From Brachyspira sp. (GTDB taxonomy: Bacteria > Spirochaetota > Brachyspiria > Brachyspirales > Brachyspiraceae), in assembly GCF_029258575.1 (NCBI RefSeq), contig NZ_JARHYI010000033.1, forward strand, positions 1 through 47,142: a DNA stretch of 47,142 bases. Direction: 5' to 3'. The notes below the pieces were generated by a model. The model was not told the origin of the DNA and did not search any database. It saw only the letters and a program-made list of their open reading frames with translations. The position numbers and the translations under genes are program-made. Below are positions 26,483-35,220 of the stretch, in pieces (position 1 is the stretch's first letter; each line of letters begins with the position of its first letter).

Positions 26483-27460
26483 ATGAGAGCTATTATAAAA
26501 TATTTATCATCATATTTACCTGAAAACATAATAACTAATTATGATTTAGAAAAAAAGTTGGATACTGATAATGATTGGATAGTTTCAAGAACTGGAATAG
26601 AAGAGAGAAGAATAGCAGATAAAAAGGAAAGTTCTGGAGATATGGCAATAAAAGCTGTAGAAAATTTAAAAGTAAAAGGTGCTGTAGTAGAAGATGCTGA
26701 TGCTATAATAGTTGCTACTTCTACAAAATCATATACTTTTCCTTCTACTGCAGGACTTATACAAAAGGCATTCAATATAAAAAATTCCTGCCTTGCTTTT
26801 GATATATCAGCAGCATGTTCTGGATATATATATGCTTTAAATACGGCTGCTTCTCTTATAGAGAGTAAAGAGTGTAAAAAGGTTTTGATAATTGCCACTG
26901 AAAAATGTTCTGATATACTTAATTGGGAAGACAGAACAACTGCTATATTATTTGGAGATGGTGTAAGTAGTGCTTTATTAGAGGCTTCTGATGATGATAG
27001 TAAGGGTATTATATCCACCGATATAGGTTCTGAGCCTAATGATGAAATACTTATAGTAAAGGGTGGAGGAAGTGTTTATCCTATTACGAAAGAGAATGTT
27101 GAGGATAATACTAATACTATATCAATGGCTGGTACTGAAGTTTTTAAGAAGGCGGTTAAGACTTTCGATGAAACTATAAATAAAACTGTACAAAATGTTA
27201 ATTTGGATTTGAATAATTTATCTCTTATAATAACACATCAGGCTAATACTAGAATAATGAATGTTGTTGCTAAGAATTTAGGTTTAAAAGATGATAAATT
27301 CTATGTTAATATACAAAAATACGGTAATACATCTGCCGCAAGTGTAGGAATAGCTTTTACTGAGGCTTTTGAATCAGGTTCTATAAAAGAGGGCGATTAT
27401 GTATTATTAACCGCTTTTGGGGCAGGACTTACTTGGGGTTCAACTTTAATAAAATTCTAA
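26483..27460 (+). CDS. fabH: Beta-ketoacyl-ACP synthase III
   Basis: A 325-residue condensing enzyme that starts fatty-acid synthesis by joining acetyl-CoA to malonyl-ACP. Catalytic Cys is in DISAACSGYIYAL (about residue 113), His in ITHQANTRIM (about 250) and Asn in KYGNTSAASVGIA (about 279). N-terminal WIVSRTGIEERR is typical. Length is normal. It is not in a fab cluster here, so it may be one of several FabH-like proteins in the genome. Confidence 0.93.
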   Translation: MRAIIKYLSSYLPENIITNYDLEKKLDTDNDWIVSRTGIEERRIADKKESSGDMAIKAVENLKVKGAVVEDADAIIVATSTKSYTFPSTAGLIQKAFNIKNSCLAFDISAACSGYIYALNTAASLIESKECKKVLIIATEKCSDILNWEDRTTAILFGDGVSSALLEASDDDSKGIISTDIGSEPNDEILIVKGGGSVYPITKENVEDNTNTISMAGTEVFKKAVKTFDETINKTVQNVNLDLNNLSLIITHQANTRIMNVVAKNLGLKDDKFYVNIQKYGNTSAASVGIAFTEAFESGSIKEGDYVLLTAFGAGLTWGSTLIKF

Positions 27461-27485
27461 TAATATAATATAGAGGTTTTTTATT

Positions 27486-27905
27486 ATGACATTGTATGAA
27501 TATTTATATTCTGGTTTTGGTAAGAAAGAGGATTTAAATTGTGCTGAAAAGATTCTTTATGGAGCTAATAAAGTTTATGAACTTGGTATAAATAAAAATG
27601 ATTTAAAATTGGCTGCTGGTTTTGGTGGTGGTATGGGTGTTGGAATTACATGCGGAATATTAACAGGCGGAATAATGGCACTTGCTAAAGCTTTTATAGA
27701 GGATAGGGGACATGAAGGTACTCTTTTAAAAGAAATAGAAGTTGAATATATAAATAAATTTAATGATAAAATGGAAAGTATCAATTGCGATACATTAGTA
27801 GAAAAATACAGACATCCAGAAGAAGGATGCAGCTATTTAATATTTGAAGCTGCTAAAATATTTGATGAATTAATGGAAAAATATAAAGATTATAGAAAAA
27901 ATTAA
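27486..27905 (+). CDS. C_GCAxxG_C_C family putative redox protein
   Basis: A 139-residue protein with the pattern of the C_GCAxxG_C_C family: NCAEKIL (Cys19), GFGGGMGVGITCGILTGGIM (Cys56) and paired late cysteines Cys101 and Cys115. The four cysteines suggest a metal or redox site, but no enzyme role is established. It begins 25 bases after fabH, and GAGG precedes ATG, so the two are probably co-transcribed. Confidence 0.85.
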   Translation: MTLYEYLYSGFGKKEDLNCAEKILYGANKVYELGINKNDLKLAAGFGGGMGVGITCGILTGGIMALAKAFIEDRGHEGTLLKEIEVEYINKFNDKMESINCDTLVEKYRHPEEGCSYLIFEAAKIFDELMEKYKDYRKN

Positions 27906-27912
27906 TTTTCAA

Positions 27913-27949
27913 GTTTTAAAAATACAGCAGAAATACTTATTTTTAAAAC
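27913..27949. terminator. AT-rich bidirectional hairpin between convergent genes
   Basis: GTTTTAAAAATA pairs perfectly with TATTTTTAAAAC (12 bp) in the 45-base gap between convergent stop codons. Confidence 0.55.
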
Positions 27950-27950
27950 C

Positions 27951-28241
27951 CTAAATAATATCGCATATAGAATTAATAATATTTAGTTTTTTTCTTTCTC
28001 TTTCACTTAAAGGTGCATATTTAGATTTGTATATTATATCATTAGCGAGTACTATAAATTGTTCTTTAAGCATCTCAGCCGCTTCTTTAGGTGTTTTTCC
28101 TGTAGATTTTATAGCTAAATCTTCATTGCCTATTACATAATGATCATCGGCTATTTTCATCATATAACCTTTTAATGGTTTTTTAAAATGAAAATCATCT
28201 ACATCATTAAAATTTAATTCTATTTTTTGTTTTTGTGCCAT
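27951..28241 (-). CDS. Small protein, weakly HicB-like
   Basis: A 96-residue protein, last of the alaS run. The segment HYVIGNEDLAIKSTGKTPKE followed by AAEMLKEQFIVL recalls the beta-strand/helix of HicB-type antitoxins (G.T.eEA...l), but the usual toxin partner is absent and the resemblance is weak. The stop of the upstream gene and this ATG overlap by one base (TAATG), so translation is coupled. Function unknown. Confidence 0.65.
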   Translation of the reverse strand: MAQKQKIELNFNDVDDFHFKKPLKGYMMKIADDHYVIGNEDLAIKSTGKTPKEAAEMLKEQFIVLANDIIYKSKYAPLSERERKKLNIINSICDII

Positions 28242-29023
28242 TAATATATACCCGCCTTTTTTGCATAATCTTCATTTGTTAAACTAAAAGTTTTCTGTGT
28301 AAATATAATATTATTAGTATTGAAGGCATAAGGAACTTTTCCTTTTAATCTGCTTACTGCATTTGATATAGCCTGATCTATAACTATATATAATTCTTCA
28401 GCATGTCTTTTTTGATACTTCATAACATCGGCAATAACTATCTCATAGGCAGTTTGTCTGGTAGGAGCACCAGTATCTCCTATTATATGATAAGAATCGC
28501 CATTTAAGGTATCTATCCATAAATAATTTTCCTCTAAATCATATATCTCAAAATTTATAGTAACCTTTTGAGACCAAAAAGACATAGTGGAATTAGCATA
28601 CATTATACCGTCTACCTTATCGGCAAGAGCAGATAAAGTTTTCTCACTCAATCTATTCGTTGCCAAAGTACCAGTAGCAGCTACATAATTAGCACCCAAT
28701 ATGGAGTGATTAGGCAATTCAGCAAAATCTTTATTTCCCATAGCTTCTTCTAAAGTTATGAGCCTAACCATTTCATTTTGGGAATTAAAATTACTAATAA
28801 AACTGTTCAATACAAAATCAGTATATATTTCAGTATTTAAATATTTTAATCTATCTAAATAATGATTAGTCATACTTTTAGTAAATGTAAAAGAAGCAAC
28901 AGCTATAGTTCTATTTTTTCCTATAATATCATCTACTTTCACATAAGAATATTTAGAAGCACATGATATAGTAATAAATAAAGATAATATTATAAATATA
29001 AAAAAATTAATTTTCCTATTCAT
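28241..29023 (-). CDS. Lipoprotein of unknown function (CsgG/LpoB-like features)
   Basis: A 260-residue protein with a signal sequence and lipobox (LFITISCAS, Cys near residue 21). Mature segments such as RTIAVASFTF, NYVAATGTLA and VTINFEIYDLEENYLWI recall the CsgG/LpoB fold (IAVlpF, GatGTl, ..rl.d..tG.i), but motif matches are loose. It probably sits on the periplasmic side of a membrane. Part of a minus-strand run alaS, HEAT lipoprotein, this gene, small protein. Confidence 0.65.
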   Translation of the reverse strand: MNRKINFFIFIILSLFITISCASKYSYVKVDDIIGKNRTIAVASFTFTKSMTNHYLDRLKYLNTEIYTDFVLNSFISNFNSQNEMVRLITLEEAMGNKDFAELPNHSILGANYVAATGTLATNRLSEKTLSALADKVDGIMYANSTMSFWSQKVTINFEIYDLEENYLWIDTLNGDSYHIIGDTGAPTRQTAYEIVIADVMKYQKRHAEELYIVIDQAISNAVSRLKGKVPYAFNTNNIIFTQKTFSLTNEDYAKKAGIY

Positions 29024-29042
29024 CTAATATATTTTCCTTAAA

Positions 29043-29699
29043 CTATTCTATTGTTTTTACAGTTTCTTCTTCATTAACTTCATTATTAACTTCATTTTTT
29101 CTGTACTCTATTACCTGATTAATAATAGATTTTACAGCATAATCTTTATCTGTAGAAGCAAGTAAATTTAAAGATCTATCAACTCTTATATCATCATAAT
29201 CTTTCAATGCTTCAACTGCGGCCATTCTAACCCATTTGTTTTTGCTTGATAAACTATCAAGTATAGAGTTTAAAAGTGCCTTTGCATTCATTTTTCCAGC
29301 TACTTTAAGCCCTTCTATTTGAACTTGTAAATCTGTATCAGATATAGATCTTTTTACCCTATCAATAGCTTCAGGATTATTGGCATCCAATCTTCCAAGC
29401 CCTAAAATAGCTAAGCATCTTACATTGAAATCAGGATCTTCAACACTTGCCCTAAGAAAATCGCTGTATGCAATATCTGCCTCTATCTTACCTAAAACCC
29501 ATATTGCCTCAGCACGCACCTCTCTTCCTCCATTTTGAGCTGCATTAAGAACCCTTAATATAACTTCCTCATTGTCTGGATTTTTAGCAAGTTTCTTTTC
29601 TGCTTTATTAACATCATCTAATCTTCTTAATGTAACATCTTTTTCAGAGCAAGATAAAAACAATAGAGATATTACAAAAGCCATTATAATTTTTTTCAT
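29043..29699 (-). CDS. HEAT-repeat lipoprotein
   Basis: A 218-residue protein with signal sequence and lipobox (SLLFLSCSE, Cys at about residue 17). About residues 50-190 form four or five HEAT-like repeats (AEAIWVLGKIEADIA, VRCLAILGLGRLDANN, WVRMAAVEALKDYDD). The C-terminal tail is acidic (NNEVNEEETVKTIE). Such solenoids bind proteins. Seven bases separate it from alaS, and 19 bases from the next lipoprotein, so it belongs to the same operon. Confidence 0.85.
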   Translation of the reverse strand: MKKIIMAFVISLLFLSCSEKDVTLRRLDDVNKAEKKLAKNPDNEEVILRVLNAAQNGGREVRAEAIWVLGKIEADIAYSDFLRASVEDPDFNVRCLAILGLGRLDANNPEAIDRVKRSISDTDLQVQIEGLKVAGKMNAKALLNSILDSLSSKNKWVRMAAVEALKDYDDIRVDRSLNLLASTDKDYAVKSIINQVIEYRKNEVNNEVNEEETVKTIE

Positions 29700-29706
29700 A
29701 TTATTT

Positions 29707-32310
29707 TTATAACCATTTACTCTTTAATTTATTAATTTCTTCTTTAGCCTTTTCTACATTTTCTATAGAGCCTTGAGCAAAAGTATCTTTTCCACCGCCT
29801 CTACCTCCGCTTACAGCTATAATATCTTTTATAATATTATTAGCGGATAATTTCTTTTCTTTCAAAGCATTTCCTGTTATCTGAACAAGTATAGAATTTG
29901 AAGAATCAGTTTTACTTATCATCACAGCAATACTGTCTTTTACTCTCTCTTTTATAGTGTCAGCATAAAGCCTAACTTCTTTAATATCTTCATAAAACTC
30001 TAAATTATAGAATCTAATTCCTTTTAACTCTTCATAGCTATCCATAAAAGAAACAGTAGCAGCACCTGAAGTTTTTAACTGCTTAATCTCTTTTTGAAGC
30101 TTTTTTACTTCATTTTGCAAACTCTCAGCTCTAACTGTAAGTTCATCAGTTTTTGAAGCATTAAGTATATGTGCTAAATTTTTCACTTTATTGAATAATT
30201 TACTAGCCTCATTAGCAGCCTTTAATCCAGTAATAGCCTCTATTCTTCTCACACCACTTGCCACAGAACCTTCGCTTACTATATGAAAATAACCAACTTC
30301 AGATGTATTTGTCAAATGACTTCCTCCGCATAGTTCCACAGAGAAGCCGTTTCCTATATCAAGTATTCTTACAGTATCAGGATATTTTTCACCAAATAAA
30401 GCCTTAGCACCGCAGGAAATAGCCTCTTCTTTAGGCATATATTTTATTACAGCAGGCATTGATTTGAATACAGCTTCATTAACTTGATTTTCTATATTCA
30501 TTAAAGTTTCTTCAGATATTGAATCAGGATGAGTAAAGTCAAATCTTAAATATTCATCTGATACAAAACTTCCAGCCTGATTAATATGATTTCCAAGTGT
30601 AAGCTCTAATACTCTTTGAAGTATATGTGTAGCTGTATGATTTTTTCTTATAGCACTTCTTCTATTAAAATTAACAAGCAGTTTAACTTCTTCTCCTACA
30701 TTTAAAGAATGCTCACTGCAGTCTGCTATATGTATAATAGTGTTTTCTTTCTTTTGAGTATCTATTATTTTTATCATTTCTTTTTTTGAGTTTTCTATAT
30801 ATCCATTATCTCCGATTTGTCCACCCATCTCACCATAGAAAGGAGATACATCAGTTATTATTACAGCCTTTGAAGATGAAGTTTTTTCTTTTTGATTATT
30901 ATCTTCATATATAGCTACAATTTTTGCATTTACTCCATTAATTAAACTATCAGTATCTTCGCCTACATATTTAGTTTCATAATTTTCAACATAACCAAAT
31001 TTTGATTTTTTATATTCGCCAGTTCCTCTGCTTCTTTTTTTCTGCTCTTCCATAGCCTCTTCAAATCCAGCCTTATCAACTGTCAATCCATGATCAGCAG
31101 CTTCTTCTTCTGTTATATCTATAGGAAGTCCGTAAGTATCAAAAAGCATAAATGCATCTTTTCCTGATATTACTTTACTCTCTTTGCTTTCTTCAAATAC
31201 ACTGTAAAGTTTATTCATACCAGCAGATATTGTATTTATAAATTTATTTTCTTCTTCTTTTAATATTTTTTTAACATTCTCTTCTTCTTTAGGAAGATAA
31301 TCATATACCTCTTTATAAACATTAACTACAGAAGAAGTAATTTCATTTAAGAAAGCAACCTTATGTCCTAAATCGCTTGCAGTTTTTAAAGCTCTTCTTA
31401 AAAGCCTTCTAAGTACATAACCGCGTCCATCATTTGAAGGAGTACAGCCTTCTGATATTACAAATACTAATGCCCTTAAATGGTCGGCTATTAAATTTAT
31501 TTTAGTTTTATTTTTATCTTCATATTTTACATTAAGTTTTTTAGCTATAGCATCAACTATAGGCTTCATCACATCAGTTTGATAATTGCTTTCAACACCT
31601 TGTGTAATATAGCATAATCTTTCAAGTCCCATTCCTGTATCTATACCAACATTAGGTAAAGGAGATAAATTACCATCAGTATCCTGAAAGAATTCATTGA
31701 ATACCAAATTCCAAAACTCTAAATATCTCTCACAATCGCATCCAACGAAACAATTAGGATTATCACATCCTTTCTCTTCTCCCATATCAATATAAAGCTC
31801 ACTACAAGGTCCGCAAGCTCCAGAATCTCCAGCAGGTCCCCAGAAATTATCCTTCTTTCCAAGTCTTACTATCTTTTCTTTAGGTATTCCTATATGTTCA
31901 TTCCAAATTTTAAAAGCATCATCATCTTTTTCATAAATGGAAACATATATTTTTTCAATAGGAAGTTTAATTACTTGAGTAGAAAATTCCCAAGCAAATT
32001 CTATAGCCTCTTTCTTGAAATAATCTCCCATAAAACAGAAATTACCAAACATTTCAAAAAAAGTATGATGTCTTGCTGTTTTTCCTATATTTTCTAAATC
32101 AGAAAGTCTGAAACATTTCTGTATAGTTGCAACTCTTGAATAAGGAGCTTTTTTTATACCCGCATAATATGGTTTGAATTGAAGCATTCCCGCTGTAGTA
32201 AATAATAGACTAGGGTCATCTATAGGTATAAGAGATGATGATTTCTCTATTGCATGCTGTTTGCTTTTAAAAAATTCTTTAAATTTTTCTCTCAATTCTA
32301 AATGTGTCAT
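29707..32310 (-). CDS. alaS: Alanyl-tRNA synthetase
   Basis: An 867-residue class II synthetase. N-terminal LREKFKEFFKSKQHAIEKSS and class II motif regions are present. The editing domain has KNHTATHILQRVL and CGGSHLTNTSEVG (zinc-type HxxxH and C-x3-H). The C-Ala region ends with GGRGGGKDTFAQGS. ATG 32310 is chosen because AGGAG lies five bases upstream; the frame extends eight codons further to 32334 without an RBS. No T-box leader is evident in the 5' region. Confidence 0.97.
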   Translation of the reverse strand: MTHLELREKFKEFFKSKQHAIEKSSSLIPIDDPSLLFTTAGMLQFKPYYAGIKKAPYSRVATIQKCFRLSDLENIGKTARHHTFFEMFGNFCFMGDYFKKEAIEFAWEFSTQVIKLPIEKIYVSIYEKDDDAFKIWNEHIGIPKEKIVRLGKKDNFWGPAGDSGACGPCSELYIDMGEEKGCDNPNCFVGCDCERYLEFWNLVFNEFFQDTDGNLSPLPNVGIDTGMGLERLCYITQGVESNYQTDVMKPIVDAIAKKLNVKYEDKNKTKINLIADHLRALVFVISEGCTPSNDGRGYVLRRLLRRALKTASDLGHKVAFLNEITSSVVNVYKEVYDYLPKEEENVKKILKEEENKFINTISAGMNKLYSVFEESKESKVISGKDAFMLFDTYGLPIDITEEEAADHGLTVDKAGFEEAMEEQKKRSRGTGEYKKSKFGYVENYETKYVGEDTDSLINGVNAKIVAIYEDNNQKEKTSSSKAVIITDVSPFYGEMGGQIGDNGYIENSKKEMIKIIDTQKKENTIIHIADCSEHSLNVGEEVKLLVNFNRRSAIRKNHTATHILQRVLELTLGNHINQAGSFVSDEYLRFDFTHPDSISEETLMNIENQVNEAVFKSMPAVIKYMPKEEAISCGAKALFGEKYPDTVRILDIGNGFSVELCGGSHLTNTSEVGYFHIVSEGSVASGVRRIEAITGLKAANEASKLFNKVKNLAHILNASKTDELTVRAESLQNEVKKLQKEIKQLKTSGAATVSFMDSYEELKGIRFYNLEFYEDIKEVRLYADTIKERVKDSIAVMISKTDSSNSILVQITGNALKEKKLSANNIIKDIIAVSGGRGGGKDTFAQGSIENVEKAKEEINKLKSKWL

Positions 32311-32463
32311 AATCACTCCTGTTTTTAAGAACATTTATATACATAAAAATTAATACTTCTTAATAAAAAAAATCATATCTTACTAATAATATATTAAATT
32401 AATTATGAATGCAAGTTAAAATTAAAAAATAGTAACATAACACAAAGAATCATATTGTGAATA

Positions 32464-32494
32464 AAAAAGAGGAGTGATTATTTTTTCCTCCTCT
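32464..32494 (-). terminator. Terminator of the HtrA gene
   Basis: On the minus strand AGAGGAG pairs with CTCCTCT (7 bp), followed by a T run, about 30 bases after the stop codon. Confidence 0.75.
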
Positions 32495-32523
32495 CTTCTA
32501 TTAAACTTATAAAAGTTAAAGCA

Positions 32524-34035
32524 CTATTCTATAATTATAACATAAGTCATTCTTGCACGTTTTATTGTTATGGTAAAGGACTTATCATTTCCATAAGATT
32601 TAACAAAGTTATTATAATCATCTATATTTGAAATAGTGATTCCATTAATAGCTTTAATAACATCTCCAGGTCTAAGTCCGTATTGATACGCCTTTGAGTT
32701 TTGAGTCATATTAAGAACTACAACTCCTCTCTCATTGCTTCTTATCTGAAGTCTTTGAGATATTTCAGGAGTAATATTAGAAACATCTAAACCCATCCAA
32801 GAACGAGTACCACTTTGTGAATTATTCTGCGACTGTCTAGTAGGTACAACATTTTCATCTTCAACTCTAGCTTCTATAGTGATTTTTGTAGTTCTTTCTC
32901 TTCCATTTCTCAAATATTTAACGGTAACTTCTTTTCCTACTTTTGTAGTTGCTACTTTATTAAATAAATCTCTTGATTTTGTCATTTTCTCATGATCATA
33001 TTCTATTATGATATCTCCGTCCTGTAAACCACCTTTATGAGCTGGAGAATCAGGTATAACCTCACTTACATATACACCGCTGTTTTGTCTTACATTAAGA
33101 CCTCTTGATAAATTTTCATCTATATCCTGTAAGTATATTCCTAAATATCCTCTTGTAACCTTTCCATTTTCTTTTAAATCATTCATAACAGAAGTAGCAA
33201 GATTGATAGGAGTAGCAAAACCTATTCCTATACTTCCACCTGAAGTAGAGTATATTAAAGTATTAATTCCTATTACCTGACCATGAATATTGAATAAAGG
33301 ACCTCCAGAATTACCAGGGTTTATAGCAACATCAGTTTGTATATATCTCTGATATTTATTTGCTCCAACATCGCTTCTACCTTTGGCACTTACAATACCG
33401 AATGTAACAGTATTATTAAGTCCGTATGGATTTCCTATTGCAATAGCAAATTCTCCTGGTTCTATAGCATCACTATCTCCCAAAGAAACATAAGGGAAAG
33501 TTCTGTTATTAGCCTCTATTTTTAATAATGCCAAATCATAAGCCTCATCATATCCTATTAATTTAGCAGGAAGTTCCACATCTTCACCATATAAAGTAAT
33601 CATTATTTTAGTAGCACCTTTTACAACATGATAATTAGAAAGTACATAACCTTCTTCATTAATAATAAAACCGCTTCCTAAAGATTTCTGACTTCTTTTT
33701 TGTCTAGGCATTTGATCTCCGAAGAAAAATCTGAAAAACTCATCAGCATATCTGTCTTCTTCTGTCTGACCTGCATCTATTTCTGTAGATATATTAACAA
33801 CAGCAGGCATATTTTTATCAACTACTTCTCTTATAGCACCTTCAACAGCTAAAGCTCCGTCTAAAGATCCAGAGAAAGAAGTTTTTTCAGGTGCCGCTTG
33901 AGCATGAACTAAAAAGTTATCTTTTTTATAATTTTTTTCATACGAAAATATTAAGAAAGAAATAATTATACCAACCAAAGTAAATGTAAGCCCAAGGTTA
34001 AAAAAGAACATAAATGAACGTTTTTTTTGCTCCAT
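32524..34035 (-). CDS. degP: HtrA/DegP-type periplasmic serine protease
   Basis: A 503-residue protein. The N-terminal anchor is a single hydrophobic segment (FMFFFNLGLTFTLVGIIISF). The trypsin-like domain carries LSNYHVVKGA (catalytic His), YDLALLKIE (Asp) and NPGNSGGPLFN (Ser). Two PDZ domains follow, at about 290-385 and 410-500 (GVVVLNMTQNSKAYQYGL). It degrades or refolds misfolded periplasmic proteins. ATG 34035 is chosen from AGGAGG 10 bases upstream; the frame is open a further 13 codons, but that part contains the RBS. degP/degQ-type cannot be separated, so the symbol is tentative. Confidence 0.9.
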   Translation of the reverse strand: MEQKKRSFMFFFNLGLTFTLVGIIISFLIFSYEKNYKKDNFLVHAQAAPEKTSFSGSLDGALAVEGAIREVVDKNMPAVVNISTEIDAGQTEEDRYADEFFRFFFGDQMPRQKRSQKSLGSGFIINEEGYVLSNYHVVKGATKIMITLYGEDVELPAKLIGYDEAYDLALLKIEANNRTFPYVSLGDSDAIEPGEFAIAIGNPYGLNNTVTFGIVSAKGRSDVGANKYQRYIQTDVAINPGNSGGPLFNIHGQVIGINTLIYSTSGGSIGIGFATPINLATSVMNDLKENGKVTRGYLGIYLQDIDENLSRGLNVRQNSGVYVSEVIPDSPAHKGGLQDGDIIIEYDHEKMTKSRDLFNKVATTKVGKEVTVKYLRNGRERTTKITIEARVEDENVVPTRQSQNNSQSGTRSWMGLDVSNITPEISQRLQIRSNERGVVVLNMTQNSKAYQYGLRPGDVIKAINGITISNIDDYNNFVKSYGNDKSFTITIKRARMTYVIIIE

Positions 34036-34269
34036 ATACTCATAACCTCCTAATTTATTAAGATGTATTTTCAAAACTAAAATTTAATAATTGCCTTAAT
34101 TATATTAAAGTAACAACAAATATAATATTTTTTTATAAAAATTATAATGAAAATGCTATTATATGAAAATTCTGTCCTATAGTTTTTAAAATAAAACATA
34201 TATACAATTATTAATTTTAGTAGATTTTATATAATATATAAACCTAGAAAAAAAATACAAAGTAAAAAA

Positions 34270-35202
34270 CTATTTATAATTATTATGCTTATAAAATATT
34301 TCGGGTTCGCCTTTAGGTCTGGTATTCCATCTAGGATGAATCCAAAGCCAATTTTCAGGATGTTTTGCTATTATTTCCTCTAATTTTTTTGTATATCTTT
34401 GAACATTATGTTTTATGGTTTCTTCTTTAGTTTCTTTTTCTTCTATATACATTATATCATGAACTATAACTTTATGATGTCCGTATCTATCTGGTAAACT
34501 ATAAATTATTGCCATTGGTGAACCTGTTTTCATGGCTATAGCAACAGGACCTACTGCAGTTGCACATGAATAGCCAAAAAAATCAACAAAAACACCATCT
34601 AAATAATTCTGATCGCATAAAAATGCTACAGGAGAATTATCATTTAAAACATAAAATATTTCTCTTAAATCTCCCCATCTGGATATGCTTCTCATTCCCC
34701 TTTTTTCACGCCAAGAACGCATATAGGTATCTAATTTTGGATTGTCAAGAGGTCTGAATATGACACCAGGATTATATCCTTTTATAGCAAAATAAAAAGC
34801 TATATATTCCCAATTTCCTATATGTCCAGTAATAGCTATAATTCCTCTTTTATTTTTATTCATAGCCTCATCAAACTTATCTAGACCTTCTATTTTTATT
34901 CTTTTTAATATTTGCTCATCTGACATTTTTGATGATTTAATAAATTCAGCAAATGTCATAATCATAGATTTTATAGATCTCTTTGCTATTCTCTTTCTTT
35001 CATGAAAACTTTTTTCTGGAAATGCCTGTTTCAAATTAATTAAAGCTACTTTCCTAACACTTGGTACAAGATAATACATCAATGCACCTATAAGTTTAGC
35101 AAACAATATTACAATAATATAAGGAGTAAATGCTATTATTTCCATCAATATACGAAGTGGAATATATTCAAGCATCACAACCTTCGGTGATTTATAAGCC
35201 AA
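34270..35202 (-). CDS. LpxL/HtrB-like lysophospholipid acyltransferase
   Basis: A 310-residue membrane-associated acyltransferase of the lipid A lauroyl/myristoyl transferase family. It has a hydrophobic N-terminus and the catalytic H-x4-E in TGHIGNWEYIAF (about 123-134). FRPLDNPKLD, FLCDQNYLDGVFVDFFG and WLWIHPRWNTRP near the end are all typical. The start is TTG 35202 with GAGG upstream; ATG 35175 with AAGG upstream is a reasonable alternative. It ends a three-gene run with the unknown protein and the SDR. Brachyspira makes lipooligosaccharide, so acylation of a lipid A-like molecule is plausible. Confidence 0.85.
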   Translation of the reverse strand: MAYKSPKVVMLEYIPLRILMEIIAFTPYIIVILFAKLIGALMYYLVPSVRKVALINLKQAFPEKSFHERKRIAKRSIKSMIMTFAEFIKSSKMSDEQILKRIKIEGLDKFDEAMNKNKRGIIAITGHIGNWEYIAFYFAIKGYNPGVIFRPLDNPKLDTYMRSWREKRGMRSISRWGDLREIFYVLNDNSPVAFLCDQNYLDGVFVDFFGYSCATAVGPVAIAMKTGSPMAIIYSLPDRYGHHKVIVHDIMYIEEKETKEETIKHNVQRYTKKLEEIIAKHPENWLWIHPRWNTRPKGEPEIFYKHNNYK

Positions 35203-35220
35203 ATGCCCCTCTCTCTTTTA

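Noticed and set aside
26539-27018. Minus-strand open frame of 159 codons opposite fabH
   Set aside because: It lies wholly inside the well-supported fabH gene, has no RBS and no recognisable domain; it is a shadow frame.
27951-28241. HicAB toxin-antitoxin system
   Set aside because: The small protein only loosely resembles HicB, and there is no HicA-like toxin gene beside it.
32311-32460. T-box leader before alaS
   Set aside because: No AGGGTGGNACCGCG-type T-box sequence or specifier hairpin can be found.
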